Both the position numbers and the translations under genes were made by a program. Under the pieces are notes generated by a model. It was not told the DNA's origin. It worked only from the letters and a program-made list of their open reading frames with translations, and did not search any database. A stretch of 64,000 nucleotides of DNA from CALBPI01 sp038521865. Lineage in GTDB: Bacteria; Pseudomonadota; Gammaproteobacteria; Steroidobacterales; Woeseiaceae. How positions within the stretch are numbered: position 1 is the first letter of the stretch; every line of letters begins with the position of its first letter. The stretch spans positions 1,054,001 to 1,118,000 of the forward strand of contig JBCBKO010000001.1 of the NCBI GenBank assembly GCA_038521865.1, in the 5' to 3' direction. This document shows, piece after piece, positions 45,767 through 54,088 of this stretch.

Positions 45767-46828
45767 TTATTGCTCCGCTGACATCCGCCAGCGGAAATAC
45801 AGATCGGCGGTTTCTATCGCACTCGGTGCCAGCAAAGGCGCGGACACAGACTCCAGCTCGTCGCCGACCAACAGTTCGGCGAGACGGTCGCGTGTCGCCA
45901 GCGCGTCGAGCGTCACAACCAGTTCGTCCTGGCGCAAGGTTGTAACGCGGACGTCGTCGATCAGGCTGCGGCTTTGCAGAAACCGCATTAGCTCGGCGTA
46001 GTCCTCGGCCTCGCGCACACCGACGACGCTGACACGTACCTCGGAGGACTCCTCAGGTCGCGCAGCGAACTGATCGAGCATTTCCCCGGCAACGCGACTC
46101 ATCGCCATCATGGGCTCGCCCTGTAAATTCACTGCATCCCCGCCGAACAGCCACCGCCAGCGAATAACGCCCGGTGTGTCCAGTGACGCTCGGCCAACAA
46201 GAATGCTGTCGGCGCGATAACGGCGGCTGGCCGATCTCAGCACATTGTCGAAACCGCCCCAGACGTCGCTTACGGCAACCGCAGCTTGATCGGTGTCATC
46301 AAGCACCGGCAATGACAATGGCAAGCCGAAGGCGGATGCGGCCTCTTTCAACGCCACGCGCAGTGCCGCACGGTCATCACGCAACTCCGGAAAGGGATCA
46401 TCCTCGAGAGCGGGCGGCGCCATCGGCAGTATTTCGCGCGTGCCGTCCGGATGTTCGATGCCAAGCCAGACTAGCGTCAGCGGGCGATCGCTACCCCAGA
46501 CGGGGACACCAGCAGCCTGCAGCGTCGCGCCTAGCGCGGCGCCGTCGAATGACACCCAAAGCGAATCGCGGCCGGACTCGCGCCAACCGAGCACGAACAC
46601 TGCCGCATCGGATATCAACTCACTCGCAACCAGAGGCTCAGTGGTCATCCGCGCAAGCACCTGCAAAAGCGCGCGCTCGTACGCCAATGCTCGCGCGTCG
46701 CGCAGTTGACTGTCGTAGGCAACCTCGGCGGTATACAGATCCGGTGGCTCGACGGCAGCCACAGTGCCGACGAGACCAGCGACCAACAGCACGCCCGCGG
46801 CGAGCCAGTGAACAATTCCCCTTTCCAT
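45767..46828 (-). CDS. DUF2066 exported protein
   Basis: A 353-residue protein with a signal peptide (HWLAAGVLLVAGLVGTVAA). The N-terminal part has the DUF2066 pattern YDSQLRDARALAYERALLQVLARMTTE; the C-terminal half has two beta-alpha units. Function unknown; it is predicted periplasmic. DUF2066 is regularly divergent from purM, as here with 37 bp between start codons. The ATG at 46828 is chosen over an upstream in-frame start because it heads the signal peptide and lies 6 bp after TATACT. Confidence 0.88.
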   Translation of the reverse strand: MERGIVHWLAAGVLLVAGLVGTVAAVEPPDLYTAEVAYDSQLRDARALAYERALLQVLARMTTEPLVASELISDAAVFVLGWRESGRDSLWVSFDGAALGATLQAAGVPVWGSDRPLTLVWLGIEHPDGTREILPMAPPALEDDPFPELRDDRAALRVALKEAASAFGLPLSLPVLDDTDQAAVAVSDVWGGFDNVLRSASRRYRADSILVGRASLDTPGVIRWRWLFGGDAVNLQGEPMMAMSRVAGEMLDQFAARPEESSEVRVSVVGVREAEDYAELMRFLQSRSLIDDVRVTTLRQDELVVTLDALATRDRLAELLVGDELESVSAPLLAPSAIETADLYFRWRMSAEQ

Positions 46829-46834
46829 AGGCGA

Positions 46835-46840
46835 AGTATA
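46835..46840 (-). promoter_or_regulatory. Candidate -10 for DUF2066, 6 bp from the ATG
   Basis: TATACT on the minus strand followed by TCGCCT and the ATG at 46828. No Shine-Dalgarno in the gap. It lies 13 bp from the candidate purM -10 on the other strand. Confidence 0.45.
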
Positions 46841-46853
46841 CGAGAGACTGTGA

Positions 46854-46859
46854 AATAAT
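46854..46859 (+). promoter_or_regulatory. Candidate extended -10 for purM, 6 bp from the ATG
   Basis: TGAAATAAT (AATAAT with upstream TG) followed by TTAGCG and the purM ATG at 46866. No PurR-box-like sequence could be recognised in the 37-bp intergenic space, and no Shine-Dalgarno is present. Confidence 0.4.
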
Positions 46860-46865
46860 TTAGCG

Positions 46866-47903
46866 ATGAGCTCGAAGCCAGGCGACAAACCGCTGACTTA
46901 CGCGGACGCGGGGGTCAACATCGATGCCGGCAACGCGCTGGTCGATGCCATCAAACCGGCGGTCGCACGCACAGCTCGACCAGAGGTGATGGGGAATCTC
47001 GGTGGCTTCGGCGGTCTGTTCGAACTCGATGTCGCGCGATATCGATCGCCCGTTCTCGTCTCCGGAACCGACGGTGTCGGCACGAAGCTTGCCCTCGCCC
47101 AGCAGTTGAATCGTCACGGCACGATCGGCGTGGACCTCGTGGCGATGTGCGTCAATGACATCATCGTAAGCGGTGCGGAACCCCTGTTTTTCCTCGATTA
47201 CTATGCGACCGGCGCGCTCAATGTCGATCAAGCGAAACAAGTCATCGAGGGGGTTGCGGCAGGCTGCCAACAGGCGGGCTGTGCGTTGCTCGGCGGCGAG
47301 ACCGCAGAAATGCCGGGCATGTATTCCGGTGACGATTACGATCTCGCCGGATTCGCCGTTGGCGTCGTCGAGCGCGATGAGATCATTAGCGGCCAAAATA
47401 TCACGGCGGGTGATGCGGTCATTGGCATCGGCTCCAGCGGACCGCACTCCAACGGCTACTCACTGATCCGTCGTGTGATCGAACGCGCTGGCGATGTTGT
47501 CGATCTGTCGCTTGACGGCGTCCCGCTCTACGACGCACTCATGGCACCGACGTTCATTTATGTCGATGCGCTCAAGCAGTTGCGGGAACAATGCGATGTT
47601 CTGGGCATTGCACACATCACCGGTGGCGGTCTCACCGAGAATCTGCCGCGTGTTCTCCGAGACGAGCTAGGCGCGCGGATCGACCCGGGTAGTTGGCCTC
47701 GCCCACCCGTTTTTGAATGGTTGCAACAGAACGGTAGTGTTCCGGACGATGAAATGTGGCGCACCTTCAACTGTGGTGTTGGGATGTGTGTCGTTGTTCG
47801 CGAGTCGGCGGTGACCGCAGCTTTGGCGGCGCTCACAGCGAGCGGCTATTCGGCATGGCAAATCGGCGACGTAGTAATCGGCACCGGCGTCCACTACGAA
47901 TGA
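46866..47903 (+). CDS. purM: Phosphoribosylformylglycinamidine cyclo-ligase
   Basis: A 345-residue enzyme (AIR synthetase) that closes the imidazole ring in purine synthesis. It begins LTYADAGVNIDAGNALVDAIK, with VSGTDGVGTKL, the ALLGGETAEMPGMY motif and HITGGGLTENLPRVL all intact. Its stop overlaps the purN start (ATGA). purM-purN pairing is the E. coli arrangement. Confidence 0.98.
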   Translation: MSSKPGDKPLTYADAGVNIDAGNALVDAIKPAVARTARPEVMGNLGGFGGLFELDVARYRSPVLVSGTDGVGTKLALAQQLNRHGTIGVDLVAMCVNDIIVSGAEPLFFLDYYATGALNVDQAKQVIEGVAAGCQQAGCALLGGETAEMPGMYSGDDYDLAGFAVGVVERDEIISGQNITAGDAVIGIGSSGPHSNGYSLIRRVIERAGDVVDLSLDGVPLYDALMAPTFIYVDALKQLREQCDVLGIAHITGGGLTENLPRVLRDELGARIDPGSWPRPPVFEWLQQNGSVPDDEMWRTFNCGVGMCVVVRESAVTAALAALTASGYSAWQIGDVVIGTGVHYE

Positions 47904-48562
47904 ACACACCGGCCCGCGTCGTCGTGATGCTGTCGGGCAGCGGCTCGAACCTGCAAGCCATCCTGGACGCCACAGCCTCACGGCGGTTCCCCGCTGAAGT
48001 TGTTGGAGTAATCAGCGACAAGTCACAGGCCTACGGATTGGAGCGCGCGCGATTAGCCGGGATACCCGCCCGTTGTATCGAACGCCGCGCGTTTGCCGAC
48101 AGAGCCGAATTCGAGCGTGGCCTTGAGAAGGCCATCGATGCGTTCAATCCCGATTTCGTCGCCCTCGCGGGATTCATGCGCATCTTGCGCGGCGATCTGA
48201 CCCGTCGATTCGCTGGCCGGATGCTGAACATTCACCCGTCACTGCTTCCCAAACACAAGGGCCTCGATACACACCAGCGTGCGCTGGACGAAGGCGATAT
48301 CGAGCACGGGTGTACCGTGCATCTCGTGACACCTGAGCTGGACGCGGGGCCGGGCATTATTCAGGCAACGCTGCCCATCGGCGAGACCTCGGACGCCGAC
48401 ACGCTCGCGCGCCGCGTCTTGCAACTAGAGCATGTGATTTATCCGATGGCGCTCAGATGGCTGGCAGAAGGCCGCTTGCAAACCGCTTCCGAGCGCATCT
48501 TGCTCGACGGACTCCCGCTGGATGCACCTGTCGTGATGCCTGCCGATACTCTGCTCGGATGA
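47900..48562 (+). CDS. purN: Phosphoribosylglycinamide formyltransferase 1
   Basis: A 220-residue folate-dependent GAR transformylase. VVMLSGSGSNLQAIL forms the phosphate site; the catalytic segment NIHPSLLPKHKGLDTHQRAL (Asn and His) and GCTVHLVTPELDAGPGI (Asp) are complete. The ATG at 47900 overlaps the purM stop by 4 bp. It converges on dcd with 3 bp between stops. Confidence 0.97.
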   Translation: MNTPARVVVMLSGSGSNLQAILDATASRRFPAEVVGVISDKSQAYGLERARLAGIPARCIERRAFADRAEFERGLEKAIDAFNPDFVALAGFMRILRGDLTRRFAGRMLNIHPSLLPKHKGLDTHQRALDEGDIEHGCTVHLVTPELDAGPGIIQATLPIGETSDADTLARRVLQLEHVIYPMALRWLAEGRLQTASERILLDGLPLDAPVVMPADTLLG

Positions 48563-48565
48563 TCG

Positions 48566-49132
48566 TCAGGTCTTCGGTACCGTGACGCCAGTCTGACCCT
48601 GATACTTGCCGCCACGGTCCTTGTAGGACGTCTCGCACACCTCATCCGACTCGAAAAACAGCATCTGCGCCACGCCTTCATTGGCGTAAATGCGCGCGGG
48701 CAACGGCGTCGTGTTCGAGAACTCGAGCGTCACCTGACCTTCCCATTCCGGCTCCAACGGCGTCACGTTGACGATAATGCCGCAACGCGCGTAGGTGGAT
48801 TTGCCAAGACAGATGGTCAGCACGTTGCGCGGAATCCGGAAATACTCAACGGTGCGCGCAAGCGCAAACGAGTTTGGCGGAATAATGCAGGTGTCCGACT
48901 CCATATCCACAAAACTCGACTCGTCGAATGCTTTCGGGTCGACGATGGCCGAATTGATGTTGGTGAACACTTTAAACTCTCGCGAACAGCGCACGTCATA
49001 CCCATAGCTCGACGTCCCGTAGCTCACAAGTCGCTGACCGCCCGCCTCACGAACCTGACCGGGTTCAAACGGCTCGATCATGCCCTCCGACTCCGCCATA
49101 CGACGAATCCATCGATCAGATTTGATGCTCAT
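48566..49132 (-). CDS. dcd: dCTP deaminase
   Basis: A 188-residue trimeric enzyme that converts dCTP to dUTP to feed dTTP synthesis. SYGYDVRCSREFKVF, GKSTYARCGIIVNVTPLEPEWEGQVTLE and the end motif GKYQGQTGVTVPK match the E. coli-type mono-functional enzyme in sequence and length. It starts 4 bp after the mrp stop, so it is probably in one operon with mrp. Confidence 0.97.
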   Translation of the reverse strand: MSIKSDRWIRRMAESEGMIEPFEPGQVREAGGQRLVSYGTSSYGYDVRCSREFKVFTNINSAIVDPKAFDESSFVDMESDTCIIPPNSFALARTVEYFRIPRNVLTICLGKSTYARCGIIVNVTPLEPEWEGQVTLEFSNTTPLPARIYANEGVAQMLFFESDEVCETSYKDRGGKYQGQTGVTVPKT

Positions 49133-49135
49133 TGT

Positions 49136-50233
49136 TCAGGTGTCCTCTACCACGATTTCCGGGAATGCCATGCTGTAGTCGCGTCGCCCTTCCGCCAGCG
49201 CCAGGCCTGCGCTGATTGCGATCTGACGGAAGCGATGCGACAACTCGCTGTCCGGGTCCGCTGCGACCGTCGGTTGGCCCGCGTCCAGCCCCTCACCGAC
49301 GACCGGGTCGAGCGGTAGCTCGCCAAGCAACCTGAGACCAGTTTCGTGCGCCAGCTTCTCGCCACCGCCCTGTCCGAAGAGCGAGGCGGTGTGGCCACAG
49401 CTTGGACAGCGATAAATACTCATATTCTCGACGATACCGAGCAAGGGCACCGACACTTTGCGGAACATCTCCAACCCCTTTCGCGCGTCACTCAAAGCAA
49501 CGTCCTGTGGGGTAGTCACCACGATCGCACCGGCAACTGGCACCGTTTGCGCCAGCGTCAACTGGATATCTCCCGTACCCGGAGGCATGTCAATAATCAA
49601 AATGTCTAATTCGCGCCACGCGGTTTGCCGCAATAACTGGTTCAAAGCGGAGGTCGCCATCGGCCCTCGCCATACCGCGGGTGCACTGTCGTCGAGCAAC
49701 AACCCGATCGACATCGCCTGCAGCCCATGCGCGGCTACTGGCACGAACTGTTTTCCATCAATGCTTTCCGGTGGCTTGGCCGGGAGTCCCAGCATGCGCG
49801 GCAGACTGGGCCCGTAAACATCGGCATCGAGAATGCCAACCCGTGCGCCCTCTGCCTGCCAGGCGAGCGCGAGATTCACCGCCACAGTCGACTTGCCGAC
49901 ACCACCCTTGCCGGAGCTCACCGCAATCAGGTTGCCGATTCCCGGCAGTCGCTTCAGATTGCGCTGCACGCCATAGGCGGGAATCTCGGTGCGTAAACGA
50001 ACGTCGTGAAGCTCCACACCCTCAGCTTCTGCACAGCTCCGTACGCGGGCTTCAATAGCGTCCCACAAACCCGCACAGGCGACTGGCATCACGATGTCGA
50101 TATCGAACTGATCGGCTACTGCGGCGAGGTCGATGCGCGCACCCAGCGCTGCGAAAGAGCGGCCGAGCCCGGGAAGCTCCGCATTCAGTATCGCCTGCTC
50201 CAGATTGATTTCGCCGGTATTTTTCGCGTTCAA
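49136..50233 (-). CDS. mrp: Iron-sulfur cluster carrier ATPase Mrp/ApbC
   Basis: A 365-residue Nbp35-family protein that carries or inserts Fe-S clusters. An N-terminal MIP18-like domain of weak conservation (about residues 1-95) precedes the deviant P-loop SSGKGGVGKSTVAVNLALAW; the cluster-binding CPSC lies in ENMSIYRCPSCGH. I place the start at a TTG at 50233 because CAGGAG precedes it by 8 bp and the length then fits the family; the frame is open 59 codons further. A TACACT box lies about 32 bp upstream. Confidence 0.93.
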   Translation of the reverse strand: MNAKNTGEINLEQAILNAELPGLGRSFAALGARIDLAAVADQFDIDIVMPVACAGLWDAIEARVRSCAEAEGVELHDVRLRTEIPAYGVQRNLKRLPGIGNLIAVSSGKGGVGKSTVAVNLALAWQAEGARVGILDADVYGPSLPRMLGLPAKPPESIDGKQFVPVAAHGLQAMSIGLLLDDSAPAVWRGPMATSALNQLLRQTAWRELDILIIDMPPGTGDIQLTLAQTVPVAGAIVVTTPQDVALSDARKGLEMFRKVSVPLLGIVENMSIYRCPSCGHTASLFGQGGGEKLAHETGLRLLGELPLDPVVGEGLDAGQPTVAADPDSELSHRFRQIAISAGLALAEGRRDYSMAFPEIVVEDT

Positions 50234-50513
50234 ACCGCGAACTCCTGCGCATTGCAAAGCGCGAAAGTGTAGCGGAATTGGGAGCAGGGTCACATTTTCG
50301 ACCACGACGGGGTTCAAAGGCACCGCCGAGCAGCTGAGCACCTTGTGATGTGGCATAATCTGACGCGGAAAGCAGACACCTTGGCGCCGAAACATCCGAG
50401 TGCGATGCACGGTGCTCGCGCGCTGAGATCAATGGTCGTCAGGAGACAGCAACAAAAATTTCGGGGACCGCACCAATTCGGTGTCTAGCCAGTTTCTCTG
50501 CCACCAGTCGTAC
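50234..50513. other. Divergent intergenic region mrp / HEAT-kinase
   Basis: 280 bp separating the two start codons. On the minus strand TACACT (about 50265-50270) with an upstream GTGACC at about -35 could drive mrp. On the plus strand TGGCATAAT occurs at about 50350, the same nine bases as the metG and wrbA -10 elements, but 160 bp from the kinase start; if used it would give a long leader. No ORF or hairpin of note is seen. Confidence 0.4.
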
Positions 50514-52919
50514 ATGAATTTTCTTACCGCTTACAAAGCCGATCGCCTGATCGAACAACTGATGTCCGCCGAGGACATTTACGAGCCGGCGGCGGAAAAA
50601 GCGCTCACGAAGCTGAAAAAGCTTGGCGGCGCAGCGGTCCCTCGCGTCACGGAAGCGTTGGCCAGCGCCAACAAGAAGCAAACGATGGCGCTTGTCGATG
50701 TATTGAGCGAGCTCGCCAATACAAAAACGCTCAAGCATTTCATCGAAGGTCTCTCCGACGGCGACCCCCGCGTGGTTTCCGGAACGGCGTGGGCCCTCTC
50801 CAGCAGTAAACAGGTCGACCCCAGTGCGATCCTGCAGTTGCTCGATGAAGACGAAATCTCAACCGGCGCGGTCCTGGAGGTCATCAACACGCACAAAGAT
50901 CGTTTGAGCGTACCCGCACTCCTGAGCAAGGCCTACGATCTGCAGCCGAATGAGCAAGCAGTGCTGTTCCGGATGGTCGGGAATATCGTTCGTGAGGAAC
51001 AGATTCCTGATCTGTTGGCGCGATTGACGGGTAAAGACCCGATCGTGCGCATGCACATCATCGAGATCCTGAGCCGATTCAATCGCCCGGACGTGGCCGG
51101 CGCCTTAGAAAATCAGCTCAACAGCAACAACAAAATGATCCGTGTCGCCGCATTGAACGGGCTCAGCAAAATGGGCGCTGGGAGCAACATCAAGCTGATT
51201 TGCTCACTGCTGACCGATACCGACGTCGACGTGCAGAACAAGGCGGTGGACGTCATCGTCCGCATCAACCACCCCGATACCATTCGCCATTTGATTCCGG
51301 CGCTCAAAGACGAAAACGAATTCAGCCGCCGCGCGGCGGTTGAAGTGCTGAACGAGATCGGCACGCCCGACTCCATCAAGGATCTCTTGAATGCTGTGCG
51401 GGATGACGACTGGTGGGTGAGAGCACGCGCTTCCGACGCACTGGCGCAAATCGGTGGACCGCGGGTCGTCAAAGCCGTGATGCGACTGGTCAAAGACGAA
51501 GACCAGGAAATTCGCCGCGCTGCGATCGAAATTCTCAACGCAACAAAGGATCCGCAGGCCTTCGATCAACTGCTGCATGCGACCAAGGACGACGACTGGT
51601 GGGTGCGCGAGCGCGCCGTAGATGCACTTGCGGAGATCGGCGATACGCGCGCTGTGCCGGTGCTCGCCGGCATGCTCGGCAAGAACGAAAAATCAGACCC
51701 AACCGTCGTTCGTGCCCTCGGAAAACTCGGAGATCGGCGTGTTGCCGGCAAGATCGCGCCAATGATGCTCAAGGGTAATCGTGAGATTCGCGTTGAGGCG
51801 ATGAAAGCTGTGGCCATGCTCGTACAGGAGGGGGATGTAGCCGCTGTCCGCGACAAACTGATCGATATTCAGGAGGGCAGCGACCATCAGCTCTCCGAAG
51901 CCGCCGATCTCGCCCTGGAAACCCTGCAGACTCGCTTCTCCGAGGCAGTGCGTGAGCAGAACCGCAAGGCGGAGAAGCTCACGGAGGGTCAGGCCGGTAC
52001 GTTGCTGCTCAACGACGAAGAAGCAAACAAGGCGCTGCAGGAGGCGGCCGAGCAGGTTGCGAAAACCGAAACAGGCCCGCTGGACATTTCAACGCTCGAA
52101 CCCGGGGATGTGGTCGAGAATCGTTACCGATTCGTCAAGCGCATTGGTAAAGGTGCGTTTGGCACGGTGCTGTTGATGGAAGACACCGTCGTCGGCGAGG
52201 AGCTTATCCTCAAGTTCCTGAACCCGAATGTTTCGTCCGACGAAGAGATGATGAAACGCTTTGTTCACGAATTGAAGTTCTCGCGTCGCATCACTCACCC
52301 GAACGTGATCCGTATTTATGACTTCCTGCATATCCAAGGCAACTACGCGATCTCTATGGAGTACTTTGACTCGCACACACTGAGTGCCGAGATCGCTGCC
52401 GAAAAACCGATGCCATTCGCGAAGGCGCTCGGCTATGCGAATGACATTGCCACGGGCATGGGTGTTGCACATGGCGCCGGCGTTATCCATCGCGACCTCA
52501 AACCAGCCAACATCCTGATTGACGAAACGGGACTGCTGAAGATCGTGGACTTCGGTGTTGCGGCTGCAGCGAAGAGCGGTGACACACAGCTCACCAAGAC
52601 CGGCTATGTCATCGGTTCACCCAAGTACATGGCCCCGGAACAGATTCTTGGCAAAAAGGTCGAGGAGACGGCGGACATCTACAGCCTCGGTGTCATTCTC
52701 TACGAGATGATCACCGGATCACCGCCGTATACGCGCGGTGACCATATGTCGGTGATGTACCAACACGTGCAAGGCAAGGCAGCACACTGCCAGGAGTTGA
52801 ACGACAAGATCCCCGACGACCTCGCCGCCATCGTCACCAAGCTCATGTCCGTCGACAAAGCCGAACGGCACCAGTCGATGCAGGAAGTGCGCGACGCACT
52901 GGAGTCGGTGAAGCTCTGA
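50514..52919 (+). CDS. HEAT-repeat protein with C-terminal Ser/Thr protein kinase domain
   Basis: An 801-residue cytosolic protein. Residues about 20-465 are a HEAT/Armadillo-like array of some 14 helical repeats of about 31 residues; two copies contain the same DDDWWVR core 61 residues apart. A short charged linker leads to a complete Hanks-type kinase (about 535-795): GKGAFGTV, LILKF (Lys), IHRDLKPAN, DFGVA, SPKYMAPEQ and DIYSLGVILYEM. No membrane segment or PASTA domain. It ends 63 bp before two PilT-family genes. The start is uncertain: ATG 50514 has no ribosome site, and a GTG at 50481 is an alternative. Role in controlling pilus retraction is inferred from position. Confidence 0.88.
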   Translation: MNFLTAYKADRLIEQLMSAEDIYEPAAEKALTKLKKLGGAAVPRVTEALASANKKQTMALVDVLSELANTKTLKHFIEGLSDGDPRVVSGTAWALSSSKQVDPSAILQLLDEDEISTGAVLEVINTHKDRLSVPALLSKAYDLQPNEQAVLFRMVGNIVREEQIPDLLARLTGKDPIVRMHIIEILSRFNRPDVAGALENQLNSNNKMIRVAALNGLSKMGAGSNIKLICSLLTDTDVDVQNKAVDVIVRINHPDTIRHLIPALKDENEFSRRAAVEVLNEIGTPDSIKDLLNAVRDDDWWVRARASDALAQIGGPRVVKAVMRLVKDEDQEIRRAAIEILNATKDPQAFDQLLHATKDDDWWVRERAVDALAEIGDTRAVPVLAGMLGKNEKSDPTVVRALGKLGDRRVAGKIAPMMLKGNREIRVEAMKAVAMLVQEGDVAAVRDKLIDIQEGSDHQLSEAADLALETLQTRFSEAVREQNRKAEKLTEGQAGTLLLNDEEANKALQEAAEQVAKTETGPLDISTLEPGDVVENRYRFVKRIGKGAFGTVLLMEDTVVGEELILKFLNPNVSSDEEMMKRFVHELKFSRRITHPNVIRIYDFLHIQGNYAISMEYFDSHTLSAEIAAEKPMPFAKALGYANDIATGMGVAHGAGVIHRDLKPANILIDETGLLKIVDFGVAAAAKSGDTQLTKTGYVIGSPKYMAPEQILGKKVEETADIYSLGVILYEMITGSPPYTRGDHMSVMYQHVQGKAAHCQELNDKIPDDLAAIVTKLMSVDKAERHQSMQEVRDALESVKL

Positions 52920-52947
52920 TTCGAACGGTGAAACCCGACCTGCGCAC

Positions 52948-52976
52948 TTGCCAACGCAGAAAAGCTGTTCGATAGT
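52948..52976 (+). promoter_or_regulatory. Candidate promoter for pilT
   Basis: TTGCCA (52948-52953), a 17-bp spacer and GATAGT (52971-52976), ending 6 bp before the ATG at 52983. It has a better -35 than most candidate promoters in the window and would separate pilT expression from the kinase gene. No Shine-Dalgarno in the gap. Confidence 0.45.
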
Positions 52977-52982
52977 CAGCGC

Positions 52983-54077
52983 ATGGCTCGAATAGATGCG
53001 TTCCTAAAACTCGGCCTCGCTCAGGGCTGCTCCGACATCCATCTTGCCGTTGGCGTCCCGCCAATGTTGCGCATGAGTGGAGATCTGCTGCCCATCAAGT
53101 TTCGTGATTTGGGCGAATCCGAACTTAACAACTATGTCGCGGAGATCCTGACCCAGGCCCAGCAGGAAAAGTTTGCCACAGGCAGTGATCTCGACTTTTC
53201 CTATGTCGCTGAGGAAATCGGTCGATTTCGAGTCAACGTGTTCCGCAAAGACACGGGCGTCGGCGCTGTCTTCCGGAGCATCCCGAACAATATCCCGACG
53301 CTGAGTTCGCTGAACCTGCCGCCGGTAATCGAAACACTGTGCGACCACCATCAAGGCATGGTGCTGGTAACGGGGTCTACTGGTACAGGCAAGTCTACGA
53401 CGCTTGCGGCGATGATCAATCACCTGAACCAGAACAAGAACCTCAACATCATCAGCCTTGAGGACCCAATCGAATTCGTTCATCACAGCCAACGCAGCCA
53501 GGTCGTACAACGTGAGTACGGCACGCATATCCCGAGCTTTGCTGCTGGCGTACGCGCCGCGATGCGTGAGGATCCCGATGTGATTCTTGTTGGCGAGATG
53601 CGCGACATGGAGACAATTTCGATGGCGATGACAGCCGCCGAAACCGGCCATTTGGTTCTCGGGACCTTGCACACGACCGGCGCTGTCAAAACCATCGATC
53701 GCATTATCGACGCACTACCCGGCGAGTTGCGCGAACAGACAAAGAGCTTTATCGCACAGTCGCTCAAAGCGGTGGTGACCCAGGTGCTGGTCAAAAAACC
53801 GGGCGGACAAGGCCGTGTCGCCAAGCACGAAATTCTTGTCTCCAATAAGGCGATTAGCAACCTGATCCTCACCGACCAAACGCATCAGATCCAATCACAA
53901 CTTCAAATGGGCGCGGATTCTGGTATGCAGACCATGGATATGGCGCTACTAGACGGTATCCAAAAGTCGGAAATCGACCCGGACGATGCGTATCGCTACG
54001 CCGTCGACAAGCGAAAGTTTCACCGCTTCGTCAGCAACACTGAAATGCTGCCGCAACTCGACATGGCTAACGGCTAA
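52983..54077 (+). CDS. pilT: PilT-family type IV pilus retraction ATPase (first copy)
   Basis: A 364-residue hexameric motor. An N-terminal PAS-like domain with GCSDIHLAVG leads to the Walker A GSTGTGKST, the Asp box EDPIEF, the Walker B VILVGEMRDMETI and the GTLHTTGAVKTIDRIID His box. It powers disassembly of the type IV pilus at the cytoplasmic membrane. The LGTLHT, AIAQSLKAVVTQ-like IAQSLKAVVTQVLV segment supports retraction rather than PilB extension ATPase. Which of the two copies corresponds to PilT and which to PilU cannot be settled by eye. Confidence 0.88.
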   Translation: MARIDAFLKLGLAQGCSDIHLAVGVPPMLRMSGDLLPIKFRDLGESELNNYVAEILTQAQQEKFATGSDLDFSYVAEEIGRFRVNVFRKDTGVGAVFRSIPNNIPTLSSLNLPPVIETLCDHHQGMVLVTGSTGTGKSTTLAAMINHLNQNKNLNIISLEDPIEFVHHSQRSQVVQREYGTHIPSFAAGVRAAMREDPDVILVGEMRDMETISMAMTAAETGHLVLGTLHTTGAVKTIDRIIDALPGELREQTKSFIAQSLKAVVTQVLVKKPGGQGRVAKHEILVSNKAISNLILTDQTHQIQSQLQMGADSGMQTMDMALLDGIQKSEIDPDDAYRYAVDKRKFHRFVSNTEMLPQLDMANG

Positions 54078-54088
54078 GCGATCATACG

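Noticed and set aside
50481..50513. GTG at 50481 as the start of the HEAT-kinase.
   Set aside because: The added residues (SSQFLCHQSY) do not look like part of the helical repeat and there is no better ribosome site; the ATG at 50514 was kept, with low certainty.
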